DNA of 64,000 bases from Helicobacter bilis ATCC 51630 (lineage in GTDB: Bacteria > Campylobacterota > Campylobacteria > Campylobacterales > Helicobacteraceae), in the NCBI RefSeq assembly GCF_000686565.1, contig NZ_JMKW01000004.1, forward strand, positions 1-64,000, read 5' to 3'. Under the pieces are notes generated by a model. The model worked only from the letters and a program-made list of their open reading frames with translations. It had not been told where the DNA came from and did not search any database. This document shows, piece by piece, positions 44,961 to 55,561 of this stretch; position 1 is the first letter of the stretch; every line of letters begins with the position of its first letter. A program made the position numbers and the translations under genes.

Positions 44961-45364
44961 GTGGTAACCCTAAAAAGTGAAAATTTTTGGCTAATTGTAA
45001 CACAAAATATTTTTAAATTGATTATTTTTCTATGCTATATAAGCGAAAAACAATGTGTTTTATACAAAATGGAATAAAACTTTTGAATATTGTAAAACTT
45101 TTAGATTCTATCCTTTGTTATTTTCGCTAAATATGACTTAATGAAAGTCTATACACACCAAAAACTTGTAAGCAAAATAAAAAGCTTGTCTTGTAGATTC
45201 TATATTGTATTACATGTTTCTTGTAGAGAAAATACAAAATAATCATAAATATAATAAAGTGATTTTATAAATAGCACATGGATATTAAATCAAATCACAA
45301 CAAACAAAGCAATCAAGTATAACCCCACATTAAATACTTCTTTCATACTCTCAAAACAATGATT
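44961..45364. other. Intergenic region between guaB end and fabZ start
   Basis: About 400 nt of AT-rich sequence. Apart from the fabZ promoter at 44994-45002 and two AGATTCT copies (45102, 45197), I see nothing. Both flanking genes are on the minus strand, so a guaB terminator would be near 45330 but no hairpin is clear. Confidence 0.5.
44994..45002 (-). promoter_or_regulatory. Extended -10 promoter of the fabZ operon
   Basis: TGTTACAAT on the minus strand, about 35 nt upstream of the fabZ ATG at 44960. Confidence 0.5.
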
Positions 45365-46849
<1,485 letters not shown>

Positions 46850-46907
46850 TTACTTTATAAAAAATAATGATTAGTTTTTCATTTTTTTAAATCAAATGAA
46901 AATGTGC

Positions 46908-46913
46908 TAGAAT
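46908..46913 (+). promoter_or_regulatory. Extended -10 promoter of folD
   Basis: TGTGCTAGAATCTTG gives TGCTAGAAT about 30 nt before the folD ATG. It also overlaps an AGAATCT motif copy. Confidence 0.5.
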
Positions 46914-46942
46914 CTTGCTTTATTTTACACTTAAGGAAATCT

Positions 46943-47806
46943 ATGGTTTTAGCAGATGGGGTTTTAATGGATGGCAAAAAGCTTGCAAGTAAGATCGAAG
47001 AAGACATTATAAAGGAAACAAAAGAGTTAGCCATAAAGGGCATTGTCCCAAGTCTTGCTGTGATTCTAGTAGGCAATGATAGTGCTAGTCAAACCTATGT
47101 TACAATGAAAGCAAAGGCATGTAAAAGGGTAGGAATAACTTCTATTCTTTATGAAATGCCTACAAACACAAGTGAGCAAGACCTGCTTAAAACAATTGAT
47201 AGCCTAAATAAAAATGATCAAATCGATGGAATCTTAGTCCAGCTACCCCTGCCAGAGCATATTAATGCCTCAGAGATTCTTGATATGATCACACCGCATA
47301 AAGATGTAGATGGATTCCATACGCAAAATAGCGGTAAGTTACATAGCGGCTTAAAGGGCTTTGTGCCTGCTACACCACTTGGGGTTATGACACTACTTAG
47401 GCATTATAATATTGATATTAAGGGCAAAGATGTGTGTATCGTTGGAGCTAGTAATATCGTGGGTAAGCCACTTTCAGCCTTAATGCTTAATGCAGGGGCA
47501 ACAATTAGCGTGTGTCATATTCTCACAAAAGATTTGAGTTTTTATACAAAAAATGCGGATATTGTATGCGTTGGTGTTGGTAAGCCAAATCTCATTACAA
47601 AAGATATGATAAAAGAGGGGGCTATCGTAGTAGATATAGGTATCAATCGCTTAGAGAATGGAAAGATTGTAGGTGATGTAGATTTAGAGAATCTTCGCTC
47701 ACATTGTTCCTACATTACACCTGTGCCGGGCGGTGTAGGACCTATGACTATTGCATCTTTACTGCAAAATACACTAGAGAGTGCAAAAAAGCGACCTAAA
47801 CGATAG
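46943..47806 (+). CDS. folD: Bifunctional methylenetetrahydrofolate dehydrogenase/cyclohydrolase
   Basis: Interconverts one-carbon folates. It has the family segments VGNDSASQTYVTMKAKACKR with the catalytic lysine region, ILVQLPLPEHINA, the NADP-binding GASNIVGKPLS and the C-terminal PVPGGVGPMTIASLLQNT. I use the ATG at 46943, five nt after AAGGA (46933-46937). It gives 287 residues, the usual length. An upstream in-frame TTG at 46904 would overlap the promoter and is rejected. It is divergent from guaB. Confidence 0.96.
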   Translation: MVLADGVLMDGKKLASKIEEDIIKETKELAIKGIVPSLAVILVGNDSASQTYVTMKAKACKRVGITSILYEMPTNTSEQDLLKTIDSLNKNDQIDGILVQLPLPEHINASEILDMITPHKDVDGFHTQNSGKLHSGLKGFVPATPLGVMTLLRHYNIDIKGKDVCIVGASNIVGKPLSALMLNAGATISVCHILTKDLSFYTKNADIVCVGVGKPNLITKDMIKEGAIVVDIGINRLENGKIVGDVDLENLRSHCSYITPVPGGVGPMTIASLLQNTLESAKKRPKR

Positions 47807-47858
47807 GTTAAAGGTATATTTTATGCTTGAAAAAAGGCTTTAGATTCTGGAGGTTTAT

Positions 47859-48254
47859 ATGCGTTTTAAAATATTATTTGCATTATGCGTGAGTATGGTA
47901 TTTTCTTATGGTGGGGCTGCATTTGAGAGTGATAGCTATTTGATTTGGATTAGCTCAAGGTGTCCAGAGCAAAGCACAACTTGCACAAGCGTTACCTATA
48001 ATCAAACAAGTAAAAGCAATGGAAAAACAATTGTGATTGAAGGCGGTGAGCCAATAGTTGGCTCACTCTCTAAGAATCTTATCGGCTATACTTTCTATGA
48101 TTTACAGACAAAGCACTCTTATGAACTATCAATGGATTTAGATGGATTCTATATGCTTTATATTAGACGCTACCCTAAACCATCAACTAAAGAAAAAGTT
48201 AAAAGGATTAGTGATAATGACTATCAAGCAAAGTTAGCTAAGATTAGAAAGTAG
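47859..48254 (+). CDS. Hypothetical exported protein
   Basis: A 131-residue protein with a signal peptide (1-21, MRFKILFALCVSMVFSYGGA). The mature part holds two cysteines in SRCPEQSTTCTS, which may pair, beta-strand-like segments and a basic C-terminus (KPSTKEKVKRISDNDYQAKL). No family recognised. It lies 52 nt after folD with GGAGG before the ATG, and may be co-transcribed. It is periplasmic by prediction. Confidence 0.7.
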   Translation: MRFKILFALCVSMVFSYGGAAFESDSYLIWISSRCPEQSTTCTSVTYNQTSKSNGKTIVIEGGEPIVGSLSKNLIGYTFYDLQTKHSYELSMDLDGFYMLYIRRYPKPSTKEKVKRISDNDYQAKLAKIRK

Positions 48255-48405
48255 TTTTGTTTTTGTTTTAAAATTAACACTTTAAAGTCTTTCTTAAGTA
48301 TTCTTTATGAAAGTAGATTTAGCAATACTATTTGAGAGACATGGATTCTATACTTCTATTATGATTTAGAATCTTAATCAATTAGAATCCAAACAGGATA
48401 AAGCA

Positions 48406-49767
48406 ATGAAGTCTTTGCAAAATCTTTTACAAACCATCTCACAAACAATCCAGCACAAGTTGCGACAAATCTATTTTATAAACACAAGACAGAATAAGAC
48501 AAACTTTTTTGCTATAGAGATTCCATTAAAGCACTACATTATCCTTATTTTCATATTACTTGTGCTTTGTTCTTACAATCTTTTTACAAAATATCAAACT
48601 TTTCTAGCCCTAAAGCAAGGGCATGTCTTTGAGGCGACAATACTTTTGCACTACACAAAAAAGGAAAATAGCGAGAGATTTAAGCTACAAGATTCACAAG
48701 GCAATATATTCTATGCGACATATAAGGGGAAGTTTAAGCAAATAGCAGGTAAAAAAGCTCTTGTGTATGGCAAGATTTATAAATGCAGTTTTTTGCAATT
48801 TTTGCGTAGTTGTAATATCTATAACTCAAGCCTTTCACTTCTCCCAAGCGTTGATAAAAAGCAGTTTTTGCGACATTTTATCAATGCTCAACATGAAGAT
48901 AAACTAGCAGCAAATCTATATAATGCCCTATTTTTTGCAGACCACTTAGAAAAGCCCTTAAGGCAGGGGGCTATTGTATTTGGATTAGCCCATTTAATTG
49001 CCATTAGTGGCTTTCATCTTGCTATCTTAAGCTTTATATTTTATGCTCTTATTTGCCCTATCTATTTTATATTTCATCGCTATTTTTGCTATCGTAATGC
49101 GGTGTATGATTTAGGCTTCTTAGGGCTTATTTTTGTATTCTTTTACCTTGTATTGATTGATTTTCAGCCTAGTTTCTTACGGGCATTTATCATGGCATGT
49201 TTTGCATATATGATACTTCTTTTTGGATTGCAAGTTACAAATTTTTTGAATCTTTTCTTATGCGTTTTATTTGGACTTGCATGGAATGTTAGCCTTTTGT
49301 TTCATATTGGCTTTTTGCTCTCTGTGGCAGGGGTATTTTGTATCTTTTTATTTATGCGGCATTTTGCTAGTATGAGTGCAAACTATAAGGGGCTAAAAAA
49401 GTTTGTATTTGGCGTTGTGCTATTTAATTGCATTATTTTTTTGCAAATGATTCCTATTACGCATTACTTTTTCCCGCAATTCTCACCTTATCAAATCATC
49501 TCAATACCGCTTAGCATTCTTTTTGCCTTTATCTTTCCATTTGTTATCATCGCACATATTTTTGGCTTTGGGGATATATTTGATTCTGTAATTTTATGGG
49601 TTATATCACATGAGTTTTCTTTATCCATGCTTTATACACCTTTATGGTTTTTGCTCTTTTATCTTTTATTATGTCTGTTTGCTATGCGATTTTTATGGGC
49701 GTATGTTGCAAGTCTTATTTGTGCGTCTATATTTTATGTGATAAATTTAGTATTGTTTTTTAGCTAG
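48406..49767 (+). CDS. comEC: ComEC/Rec2-type DNA uptake channel
   Basis: Inner-membrane channel for the entry of single-stranded DNA during natural transformation. A TM helix near 40-60 is followed by an OB-like periplasmic domain (about 70-150) and then the competence domain with about seven TM helices, including HLIAISGFHLAILSFI near 198 and GFLLSVAGVFCIF near 302. At 453 residues it lacks the C-terminal beta-lactamase-like domain, as in H. pylori ComEC (437). The presence of this gene makes natural transformation plausible for the organism. The ATG follows AGGATAAAGCA. Confidence 0.88.
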   Translation: MKSLQNLLQTISQTIQHKLRQIYFINTRQNKTNFFAIEIPLKHYIILIFILLVLCSYNLFTKYQTFLALKQGHVFEATILLHYTKKENSERFKLQDSQGNIFYATYKGKFKQIAGKKALVYGKIYKCSFLQFLRSCNIYNSSLSLLPSVDKKQFLRHFINAQHEDKLAANLYNALFFADHLEKPLRQGAIVFGLAHLIAISGFHLAILSFIFYALICPIYFIFHRYFCYRNAVYDLGFLGLIFVFFYLVLIDFQPSFLRAFIMACFAYMILLFGLQVTNFLNLFLCVLFGLAWNVSLLFHIGFLLSVAGVFCIFLFMRHFASMSANYKGLKKFVFGVVLFNCIIFLQMIPITHYFFPQFSPYQIISIPLSILFAFIFPFVIIAHIFGFGDIFDSVILWVISHEFSLSMLYTPLWFLLFYLLLCLFAMRFLWAYVASLICASIFYVINLVLFFS

Positions 49768-49794
49768 ATTGTTTTATCTTATATGTATCTAAGC

Positions 49795-49800
49795 TATAAT
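49795..49800 (+). promoter_or_regulatory. -10 box upstream of the AI-2E-type transporter gene
   Basis: AAGCTATAATGTC contains TATAAT 22 nt before the ATG at 49822. An AGATTCTAGAATAT copy lies between. Confidence 0.55.
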
Positions 49801-49821
49801 GTCAGCTTTAGATTCTAGAAT

Positions 49822-50880
49822 ATGAGACAAAAAATGCAAAGCAAAATAGTTTTTGGTTTATTGTTTGGTGGTGTGTGTGTGGCGACACTTATGCTGTATC
49901 AAGCCTATTTATTTAATATATTGATTGCATTTTTGCTTTGTGTTGCTACGATTTGGTTAAAACATTGGTTGCAAAACTATGTAAAAAATGCACTCTTAGC
50001 ATCTCTATTTGCACTTTTGCTTATGATAGGACTAGTATTTATACCCGTATTATTTGTGTGTTATCGTGCGTTTTTAGGTGTGAAAATGATCAATTGGACT
50101 ACTTTGCAAAGCATGTTTGACCAATCAAAACTAGCATTACAGAATCTTGCTGAAAAACTGCCCTTTATACACGATTATTTGCCTTCATTATTAAATGAAA
50201 TCTCGTTTGGTAAAATCTCTGGCATAGTCTTAAAATTATCTAGCATAGTGGGAGAGAATGGCTTAAAATTTATTATCGATGGCTTTGTTATTATTGTATT
50301 TTTATTTGTGTTTTTTTACTTTGGAGAGCGGCTTTATGCGTATATGAAACGCATATTGCCTTTTGAAGAAGCACAGATTAATGAAGTGGCAATGGAAGTT
50401 AGCGGAACTTTGCGACTTGTATTTCTCTCTACTTTTTTTAATGTTGTTATGCAGGGGACTGCATTTGGGATTATTGCGTATTTTTTTGGCTTTGATGGGG
50501 TTTTGCTTGGTATTTTGTATGGAATCTGCTCTATGATTCCAATTGTTGGCGGGGTGATTGTATGGCTGCCAATATGTGCTATACTTGTATATCAGGGCGA
50601 TTTTAAAGGTGCGATAATTGTTGGGCTTTATAGTGCGGTATTTATCGGCTTTATAATCGATAATATTGTGAAGCCATGGCTTATAGGCATTGTGAATAAA
50701 CGCATTTTACGCACACCTTTACAGATTAATGAGTTTGTGATATTCTTTGCGATTTTAGCGGGTATTGGGGCGTTTGGCTTTTGGGGCATTATTATTGGAC
50801 CTGCGATTACAGCGCTTTTTATTGCTTTATTGCGTGTGTATGAACATGAATTTGTAGATGAAAATAAGGAAATGATATGA
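49822..50880 (+). CDS. AI-2E family transporter (PerM/TqsA type)
   Basis: A membrane protein with about seven to eight TM helices, of the AI-2E/UPF0118 family. Typical: paired N-terminal helices, an amphipathic central region (about 90-150, SALQNLAEKLPFIHDYLPSL type), then the conserved GILYGICSMIPIVGGVIVWLP near 228-248 and the C-terminal FAILAGIGAFGFWGIIIGP. Proteins of the family export autoinducer-2 or act as Na+/H+ antiporters. The substrate here is not known. The 352 residues are normal. The stop TGA overlaps the argC ATG by 4 nt (ATGA). Confidence 0.88.
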   Translation: MRQKMQSKIVFGLLFGGVCVATLMLYQAYLFNILIAFLLCVATIWLKHWLQNYVKNALLASLFALLLMIGLVFIPVLFVCYRAFLGVKMINWTTLQSMFDQSKLALQNLAEKLPFIHDYLPSLLNEISFGKISGIVLKLSSIVGENGLKFIIDGFVIIVFLFVFFYFGERLYAYMKRILPFEEAQINEVAMEVSGTLRLVFLSTFFNVVMQGTAFGIIAYFFGFDGVLLGILYGICSMIPIVGGVIVWLPICAILVYQGDFKGAIIVGLYSAVFIGFIIDNIVKPWLIGIVNKRILRTPLQINEFVIFFAILAGIGAFGFWGIIIGPAITALFIALLRVYEHEFVDENKEMI

Positions 50881-51926
50881 TAAAAGTTGCAGTTTTTGGG
50901 ACAAGTGGCTATGGTGGTGCAGAGATTCTTAGAATCTTAAACGCACATGATGAAGTAAAACTCAATTATTTTGGGGCAAATACACAATCTGGGCAAAGGA
51001 TAGATAAAAGCTTAGGGCATTTTTATAAGCACTTTGATTCTATTATGGATAATAAAGACTTAGAATCTGTGTGTGAAGAAAATGACTGCATTCTAGCAGC
51101 AACCCCGCATGATTTTTTAGCAAAAATACTTACAAAAGATATGCTAAAAAAATGCGTAATTATTGACTTATCCGCAGATTTTCGCTTAAAAAATGCTAAG
51201 AAGTATGAAGAGTATTATAACTTCACTCACCCAAATATTTCTTTACTACAAGATTCTGTATATGGGCTAAGTGAGCTTTATAGAGATAGCATTAAAGAAG
51301 CAAATCTTATAGCAAATCCGGGCTGCTATCCTACTTGTAGCACATTGTGTATCGCTCCATTTTTAAAGCATGGAATCATTGATAAAAAAAGCATTATAAT
51401 CGATGCAAAAAGTGGGGTATCAGGGGCTGGTCGTAGCACAAAGCTAGATAATCTCTTTTGCGAAGTGCATGAAAATGTGAAAGCCTATGGGCTTATAAAT
51501 CACAGACATACAGCAGAGATTGAAGAGAATTTATCTATCATTTCAAATAGTGAAATTACACTTAGCTTCACACCACATTTAATCCCCATGAATCGCGGCA
51601 TTTTAATCACTGCTTACGCACAATTAGAGAGTAAATATGAGAGCATTACAGAGAAAGAGACACAAGAGATTCTTACAAATTTCTATGCCAATAGCTATTT
51701 TATTAGAGTGCTAGAATATGGCGTAGCACCGCAAACGCGTTGGGTTAAAGGGAGTAATTTTGTCGATGTGAGTGTATGTCTTGATAAACGAAATAGGCGA
51801 TTAATTATGATGGGAGCTCTTGATAATCTTGTAAAAGGTGCAGCAGGACAAGCAATACAGAATCTTAATATCCGCTTTGGATTTACAGAACATAAAGCTT
51901 TGGGGCAATTGCCTTTGTTTCCTTGA
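50877..51926 (+). CDS. argC: N-acetyl-gamma-glutamyl-phosphate reductase
   Basis: NADPH-dependent enzyme of arginine synthesis. Rossmann motif VFGTSGYGGAE at 6-16, catalytic Cys150 in ANPGCYPTC, GVSGAGR near 180 and HRHTAEIEE near 207. The 349 residues are normal. The ATG overlaps the stop of the transporter gene (ATGA at 50877-50880), so it is translationally coupled to it. No other arg gene is in the window. H. pylori lacks this pathway, so its presence fits an enterohepatic species. Confidence 0.95.
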   Translation: MIKVAVFGTSGYGGAEILRILNAHDEVKLNYFGANTQSGQRIDKSLGHFYKHFDSIMDNKDLESVCEENDCILAATPHDFLAKILTKDMLKKCVIIDLSADFRLKNAKKYEEYYNFTHPNISLLQDSVYGLSELYRDSIKEANLIANPGCYPTCSTLCIAPFLKHGIIDKKSIIIDAKSGVSGAGRSTKLDNLFCEVHENVKAYGLINHRHTAEIEENLSIISNSEITLSFTPHLIPMNRGILITAYAQLESKYESITEKETQEILTNFYANSYFIRVLEYGVAPQTRWVKGSNFVDVSVCLDKRNRRLIMMGALDNLVKGAAGQAIQNLNIRFGFTEHKALGQLPLFP

Positions 51927-52309
51927 TTCATAAGTATATTTTTAATCATTTTGACATTTACAAAGAAATTAGCAATATGCAAATCTACACACAGGGACTT
52001 TGTGAATAGAGTTTTAGATTCCCCATTTTTCATAATTACCTTTACAATATATTTTGTATTATGACTTTTACGCCACCTCGGACATAGCATATAGAATCCA
52101 TATCTTATACTTCAACAATAATGAATGTGTTTGTAAATCTAGATTCCGCATATCTATCAAAACATTTCTACAATATTTTTTTATAATTCAAATATTATAG
52201 TAAAAAGTGGATTACATATTGACTTATTATCATTTAATATACTATAATGATAAAGTTAATTTGAAATTGTATCAAATTATCAAAATATTTTATTATATAG
52301 GAGCATAGT
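51927..52309. other. Intergenic region with the ferritin promoter and operator
   Basis: About 380 nt. The left part holds AGATTCC and AGAATCC variants and nothing I can name. The right part contains the palindrome and promoter at 52227-52253 described separately. The leader of the ferritin transcript is about 55 nt and AT-rich. Confidence 0.6.
52227..52253 (+). promoter_or_regulatory. Fur-like operator overlapping the ferritin -10 box
   Basis: Exact inverted arms TTATCATT (52227-52234) and AATGATAA (52246-52253) with an 11-nt spacer. The -10 box TATAAT (52243-52248) lies in the second half. H. pylori pfr is repressed by apo-Fur at a similar place. The arms fit the A/T-rich style of Fur sites, but binding here is an inference. 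Confidence 0.55.
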
Positions 52310-52804
52310 ATGTTATCAGCTGAAGTTACAAAAAAGTTAAATGAGCAAGTTGCAAAAGAAATGTTTGCATCAAATCTGTATTTAAGTATGAGTTCATGGT
52401 GTTTTCATAACAGATTAGATGGTGCGGGGCAGTTTTTATTTTCACATGCAGGACAAGAAAGCGATCATGCTAAAAAGCTAATCACTTATCTTAATGAAAC
52501 AGATTCTGTTGTGGAGCTACAAGCGATAGAAAAGCCAGAATCTAACTTCAAAAATTTACTTGATGTGTTTGAAAAAACTTATCAACATGAGCTATCAATC
52601 ACAAAATCGATTAATGATCTTGTAAGTTTTATGCTAGAAAATAAGGATTATTCAACTTTTAACTTTTTGCAGTGGTATGTAGCAGAGCAGCATGAAGAAG
52701 AGGCGTTGTTTCGTGGCATAGTGGATAAAATAAAGCTTATCGGCGAACAAAGCAATGGGCTTTATTTAGCAGATCAATACATTAAAACACTTATAGGCAA
52801 GTAA
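52310..52804 (+). CDS. pfr: Non-haem ferritin
   Basis: Iron-storage protein of 24-mer cages. Ferroxidase residues are exactly in place: Glu17, Glu50, His53, Glu94 and Gln127. The 164 residues match H. pylori Pfr (167). Four-helix bundle pattern throughout. AGGAGC precedes the ATG. It is followed by a strong terminator, so it is monocistronic. In Helicobacter it protects from iron stress and its expression responds to iron. Confidence 0.97.
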   Translation: MLSAEVTKKLNEQVAKEMFASNLYLSMSSWCFHNRLDGAGQFLFSHAGQESDHAKKLITYLNETDSVVELQAIEKPESNFKNLLDVFEKTYQHELSITKSINDLVSFMLENKDYSTFNFLQWYVAEQHEEEALFRGIVDKIKLIGEQSNGLYLADQYIKTLIGK

Positions 52805-52827
52805 GTATAGATTCTGTGTAACTCTCA

Positions 52828-52860
52828 AAGTCCTAATCTAGATTAGGACTTCGCTTTTTT
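52828..52860 (+). terminator. Rho-independent terminator after ferritin gene
   Basis: A perfect 24-nt palindrome, AAGTCCTAATCT followed by its reverse complement AGATTAGGACTT (52828-52851), then CGC and a run of six T. Twenty-four nt after the pfr stop codon. Confidence 0.85.
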
Positions 52861-53166
52861 ATAAATTTTATTGCATTGATGGAATTAAAAGATTTTAATT
52901 TCATTACTCTCATTGTCATCATCTTTCTAATCGCATAATATCTGTCAATATAGATTCCAAACATATTTAATGCAGAGAATCCAAGCCATTTTAAGTCATA
53001 TATCTTAATTAGAATCTATTTTCCAAAACTATCTTAACTTGATAACTTAAGCATAGTAATTATATATGATTCTGAAAATATATACAAAATAGAGAAATAA
53101 AAACACTCTATGTTTCTCACTATCTTATTGCAAGAACCACAAAGTCTTCTAATGCAAAATAAATAA
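52861..53166. other. Intergenic region between ferritin terminator and a convergent outer-membrane gene
   Basis: About 300 nt, AT-rich, with several AGATTCC/AGAATCC/AGAATCT copies (near 52951, 52976, 53011). No gene is supported. A minus-strand frame at 53034-53285 is a shadow of the outer-membrane gene. Confidence 0.5.
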
Positions 53167-53766
53167 TTAAAAAGTATAGGAATACATGAGTACATAAGTA
53201 ATATCTGTCGATGTTTGCCCTGCTGTGCCAATAGTATTATATGGTATCCTAGTAATACCATCAAGCCTACTTCTACCACCATCAAACACCATGCCTAGCC
53301 CCACATGAAAGTATCCCAAAAATCCACCATTCTTATAAGTGCCATACCGCTCTGTATATCCAGCACTACTGCCAACAAGCACACCAAAGCCAAATGGCTC
53401 TGTCTGGATAAAATCCCACATAACATCCAATCCAACCCCACCAAAATAGCTTGTCTGCGTATTATCAAAAATGCCATTCAGCCTTACGCCAAAAGTCTTA
53501 TGAAAAAAGTAGCTATATCCAAGTGCTACACTCGCATTTACCTGCAATGCTTTCGTATCAACATTATGTGTGAAATTTATACCCACGCCAACTTGCACAC
53601 TACTTTTTGCCCTACGGATTTTATTGTCAATATCATATTCAAACGAATCTCCACCAGCAAGCTCAAGCTGTTCCACATCAGCTTTTTCGCCCACAGATAA
53701 ATCACCTTCAGCAAACAACAAAGAGACTACACATAAACATATAAACAGCACTTTATAACAACGCAC
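53167..53766 (-). CDS. Outer-membrane beta-barrel protein
   Basis: A 199-residue exported protein. I use GTG at 53766 because TTGGAG lies six nt upstream. The codons further up would put the start inside that site. Signal peptide about 1-20 (RCYKVLFICLCVVSLLFAEG), then alternating beta strands such as VQVGVGINFTHN, GYSYFFHKTFGVRLNG and GFGVLVGSSAGYTERY, ending YVLMYSYTF with the terminal Phe of outer-membrane proteins. It resembles the small Helicobacter outer-membrane family. There is no obvious ligand or channel motif. Confidence 0.75.
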   Translation of the reverse strand: MRCYKVLFICLCVVSLLFAEGDLSVGEKADVEQLELAGGDSFEYDIDNKIRRAKSSVQVGVGINFTHNVDTKALQVNASVALGYSYFFHKTFGVRLNGIFDNTQTSYFGGVGLDVMWDFIQTEPFGFGVLVGSSAGYTERYGTYKNGGFLGYFHVGLGMVFDGGRSRLDGITRIPYNTIGTAGQTSTDITYVLMYSYTF

Positions 53767-54210
53767 AACACACTCCAACCAACAAAATCACCAGATTCTA
53801 AAATACACTAACTAAACGCCTATACAAGCAAAAGAGATTCCAAAATATCAATCCAATTACCAATCAATGTATCATTCTGTATTTTACACATATATGTCAA
53901 AAATATTTACAAATACAGCGGTTTGCTTGCAAAACTATGGAACGACTAAGCAAAGAAGATTCTAAACTTACATTGATTTAAGCAAATAGTATTTCTCTAA
54001 GAAAATCTATGAAATCCTACTATAAAATAACTCGCAATGCAAGTGTTTTGCATAAATCCTTATTTAAATTACTCATATTTGAATCTCTCTATTAGAATCT
54101 AAAGCACATTGCCTACTATAATCACAACGGATTAATTTATAACAAAGCCATTCTCTTAAAACAAACAAATGCTATAATAGACAGATTCAAATCTATGGGG
54201 GTTATCATGT
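53767..54210. other. Divergent intergenic region between two outer-membrane genes
   Basis: About 440 nt, AT-rich. It holds several AGATTCT/AGAATCT copies and the promoter for 54211 at 54173-54178. Nothing else can be supported. Confidence 0.5.
54173..54178 (+). promoter_or_regulatory. Extended -10 promoter of the 54211 outer-membrane gene
   Basis: AATGCTATAATAGAC gives TGCTATAAT 33 nt before the ATG at 54211. Confidence 0.6.
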
Positions 54211-54924
54211 ATGCTACTTTATAATAAACTCTACAAACATATATTATACATTCTTATCATAAGTATCTTTATAGGCAATAGCACTAGGGCTTGTGAATCT
54301 TTTATTCGCTATATATCCGATGGGGATTTGTTGAATGAAAACATGCCTTTTTCTGAAAATATGACCTATTTGAGTGCTATTATCAATATTTTTGGAGCAG
54401 AATATGGATATGGCTTTAGTCTATCTTCACATAGCACAGATTCTATTATGATGGATAGACAGCTTCCAGCCCATCATCTTGCGTTTGATATAGGGTGGAT
54501 GGGGATTGGCGGGTCATCTTGTAGAATCTTAGATTTTGGTGTAAAGGGTAGATATGAGTATAGCTTTGATGTAAGAAGTTATGGCACACATAGATTTGGC
54601 ATTGAGACATATTATCATCCGCCTTTGTTTAACATTCAAGGTTGGCAAATTGCAAGTGTAGTATTTGGGGTTGGTGGCAGACTTGATAATATAGGTATAA
54701 ATGGTGGGACATATATAGATGCTGGTATGCTTATTTTACCAAGTAGCCCCGTGCATGCTTCACTTGTATTTAGAAGCGATTTTATCACAAATGCCCCCAC
54801 GCAACACTCCGTTCAGCTCTCACTTCGCTTTCCATTTGCGGTATATCCAGCTGCTGCTATAACGGCTGTTGCCCTACCGATTTATATCCCAGCTGCTTTG
54901 ATAGCACCAGCTTTTAATAAGTAA
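54211..54924 (+). CDS. Envelope beta-barrel-like protein
   Basis: A 237-residue protein with a signal segment (about 8-25, HILYILIISIFIGNSTRA) and a cysteine at 28, then a beta-rich body (FGAEYGYGFSLSS, HHLAFDIGWMGIGG, GVKGRYEYSFDVRSYGTHRF, VVFGVGGRLDN, HSVQLSLRFPF). The barrel part is followed by a hydrophobic C-terminus (about 210-232) instead of a terminal Phe. It shares the pattern GVKxRYxx and HxxGxExYxxxP with the convergent gene 54944-55561, so the two are probably distant paralogues. The exact localisation is uncertain. Confidence 0.7.
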   Translation: MLLYNKLYKHILYILIISIFIGNSTRACESFIRYISDGDLLNENMPFSENMTYLSAIINIFGAEYGYGFSLSSHSTDSIMMDRQLPAHHLAFDIGWMGIGGSSCRILDFGVKGRYEYSFDVRSYGTHRFGIETYYHPPLFNIQGWQIASVVFGVGGRLDNIGINGGTYIDAGMLILPSSPVHASLVFRSDFITNAPTQHSVQLSLRFPFAVYPAAAITAVALPIYIPAALIAPAFNK

Positions 54925-54943
54925 GTGATTAAACTTATAATCC

Positions 54944-55561
54944 CTAAAAAATCGCAAATTCCACAAGGAAATTATGCTCGATAGGCTGTATATTCAAAGC
55001 ATTTGGTTGAAAAAAACTCGCACGATATAATAAATTTGCATTAATAACAAAGTATTTAAAAAGCCCAACACCCACTTCTACATAATACCCTGTTGTTTCG
55101 TTTAAAGACAGATTCTGTGCTTGAGTATTATTTTTTGCAAAGATTGCCCCACCGCCGATAATAAGCGAAAGGGGCTGTGGTGCATGACGAAAAAGATTAG
55201 TCGTGCTACATGGAAAATGAAAATAAAGCTCCGTCCCAACAAGATGGCTTTTAATAATAGAATCATTAAACATATATTTAACTCTTACGCCCATATCAAA
55301 AATATGATCGATGCCATCAAATGCGTTATAAAAACTCGATAGATAGTTCCACCCCACACTCCCGCCGATATTATAGCCTGTGGAATTGCGATTGATACTT
55401 GTATTTGTGCCAATGTGAAATGATACAAGCTGCAATGGTCCCCCACCAAGCATACGCCAATCATAATTTCCACCATAATTTTGCGAAAATAAATAATTTG
55501 TATTTATAAACATGATAAATAAAACAACATGCAGATAATATTTAAGCATATTGCGAAACAT
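54944..55561 (-). CDS. Outer-membrane beta-barrel protein
   Basis: A 205-residue exported protein. The ATG at 55561 is five nt after AAGGA and gives a typical start, MFRNMLKYYLHVVLFIMFIN. The upstream in-frame codons are excluded. The mature part has GNYDWRMLGGGPLQLVSFHI, GYNIGGSVGWNYLSSFYNAF, GVRVKYMFNDS, LVGTELYFHFPC and ends FLVEFAIF with terminal Phe. It is convergent with the 54211 gene and probably a distant paralogue. The overall layout fits a small outer-membrane barrel of unknown function. Confidence 0.72.
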   Translation of the reverse strand: MFRNMLKYYLHVVLFIMFINTNYLFSQNYGGNYDWRMLGGGPLQLVSFHIGTNTSINRNSTGYNIGGSVGWNYLSSFYNAFDGIDHIFDMGVRVKYMFNDSIIKSHLVGTELYFHFPCSTTNLFRHAPQPLSLIIGGGAIFAKNNTQAQNLSLNETTGYYVEVGVGLFKYFVINANLLYRASFFQPNALNIQPIEHNFLVEFAIF

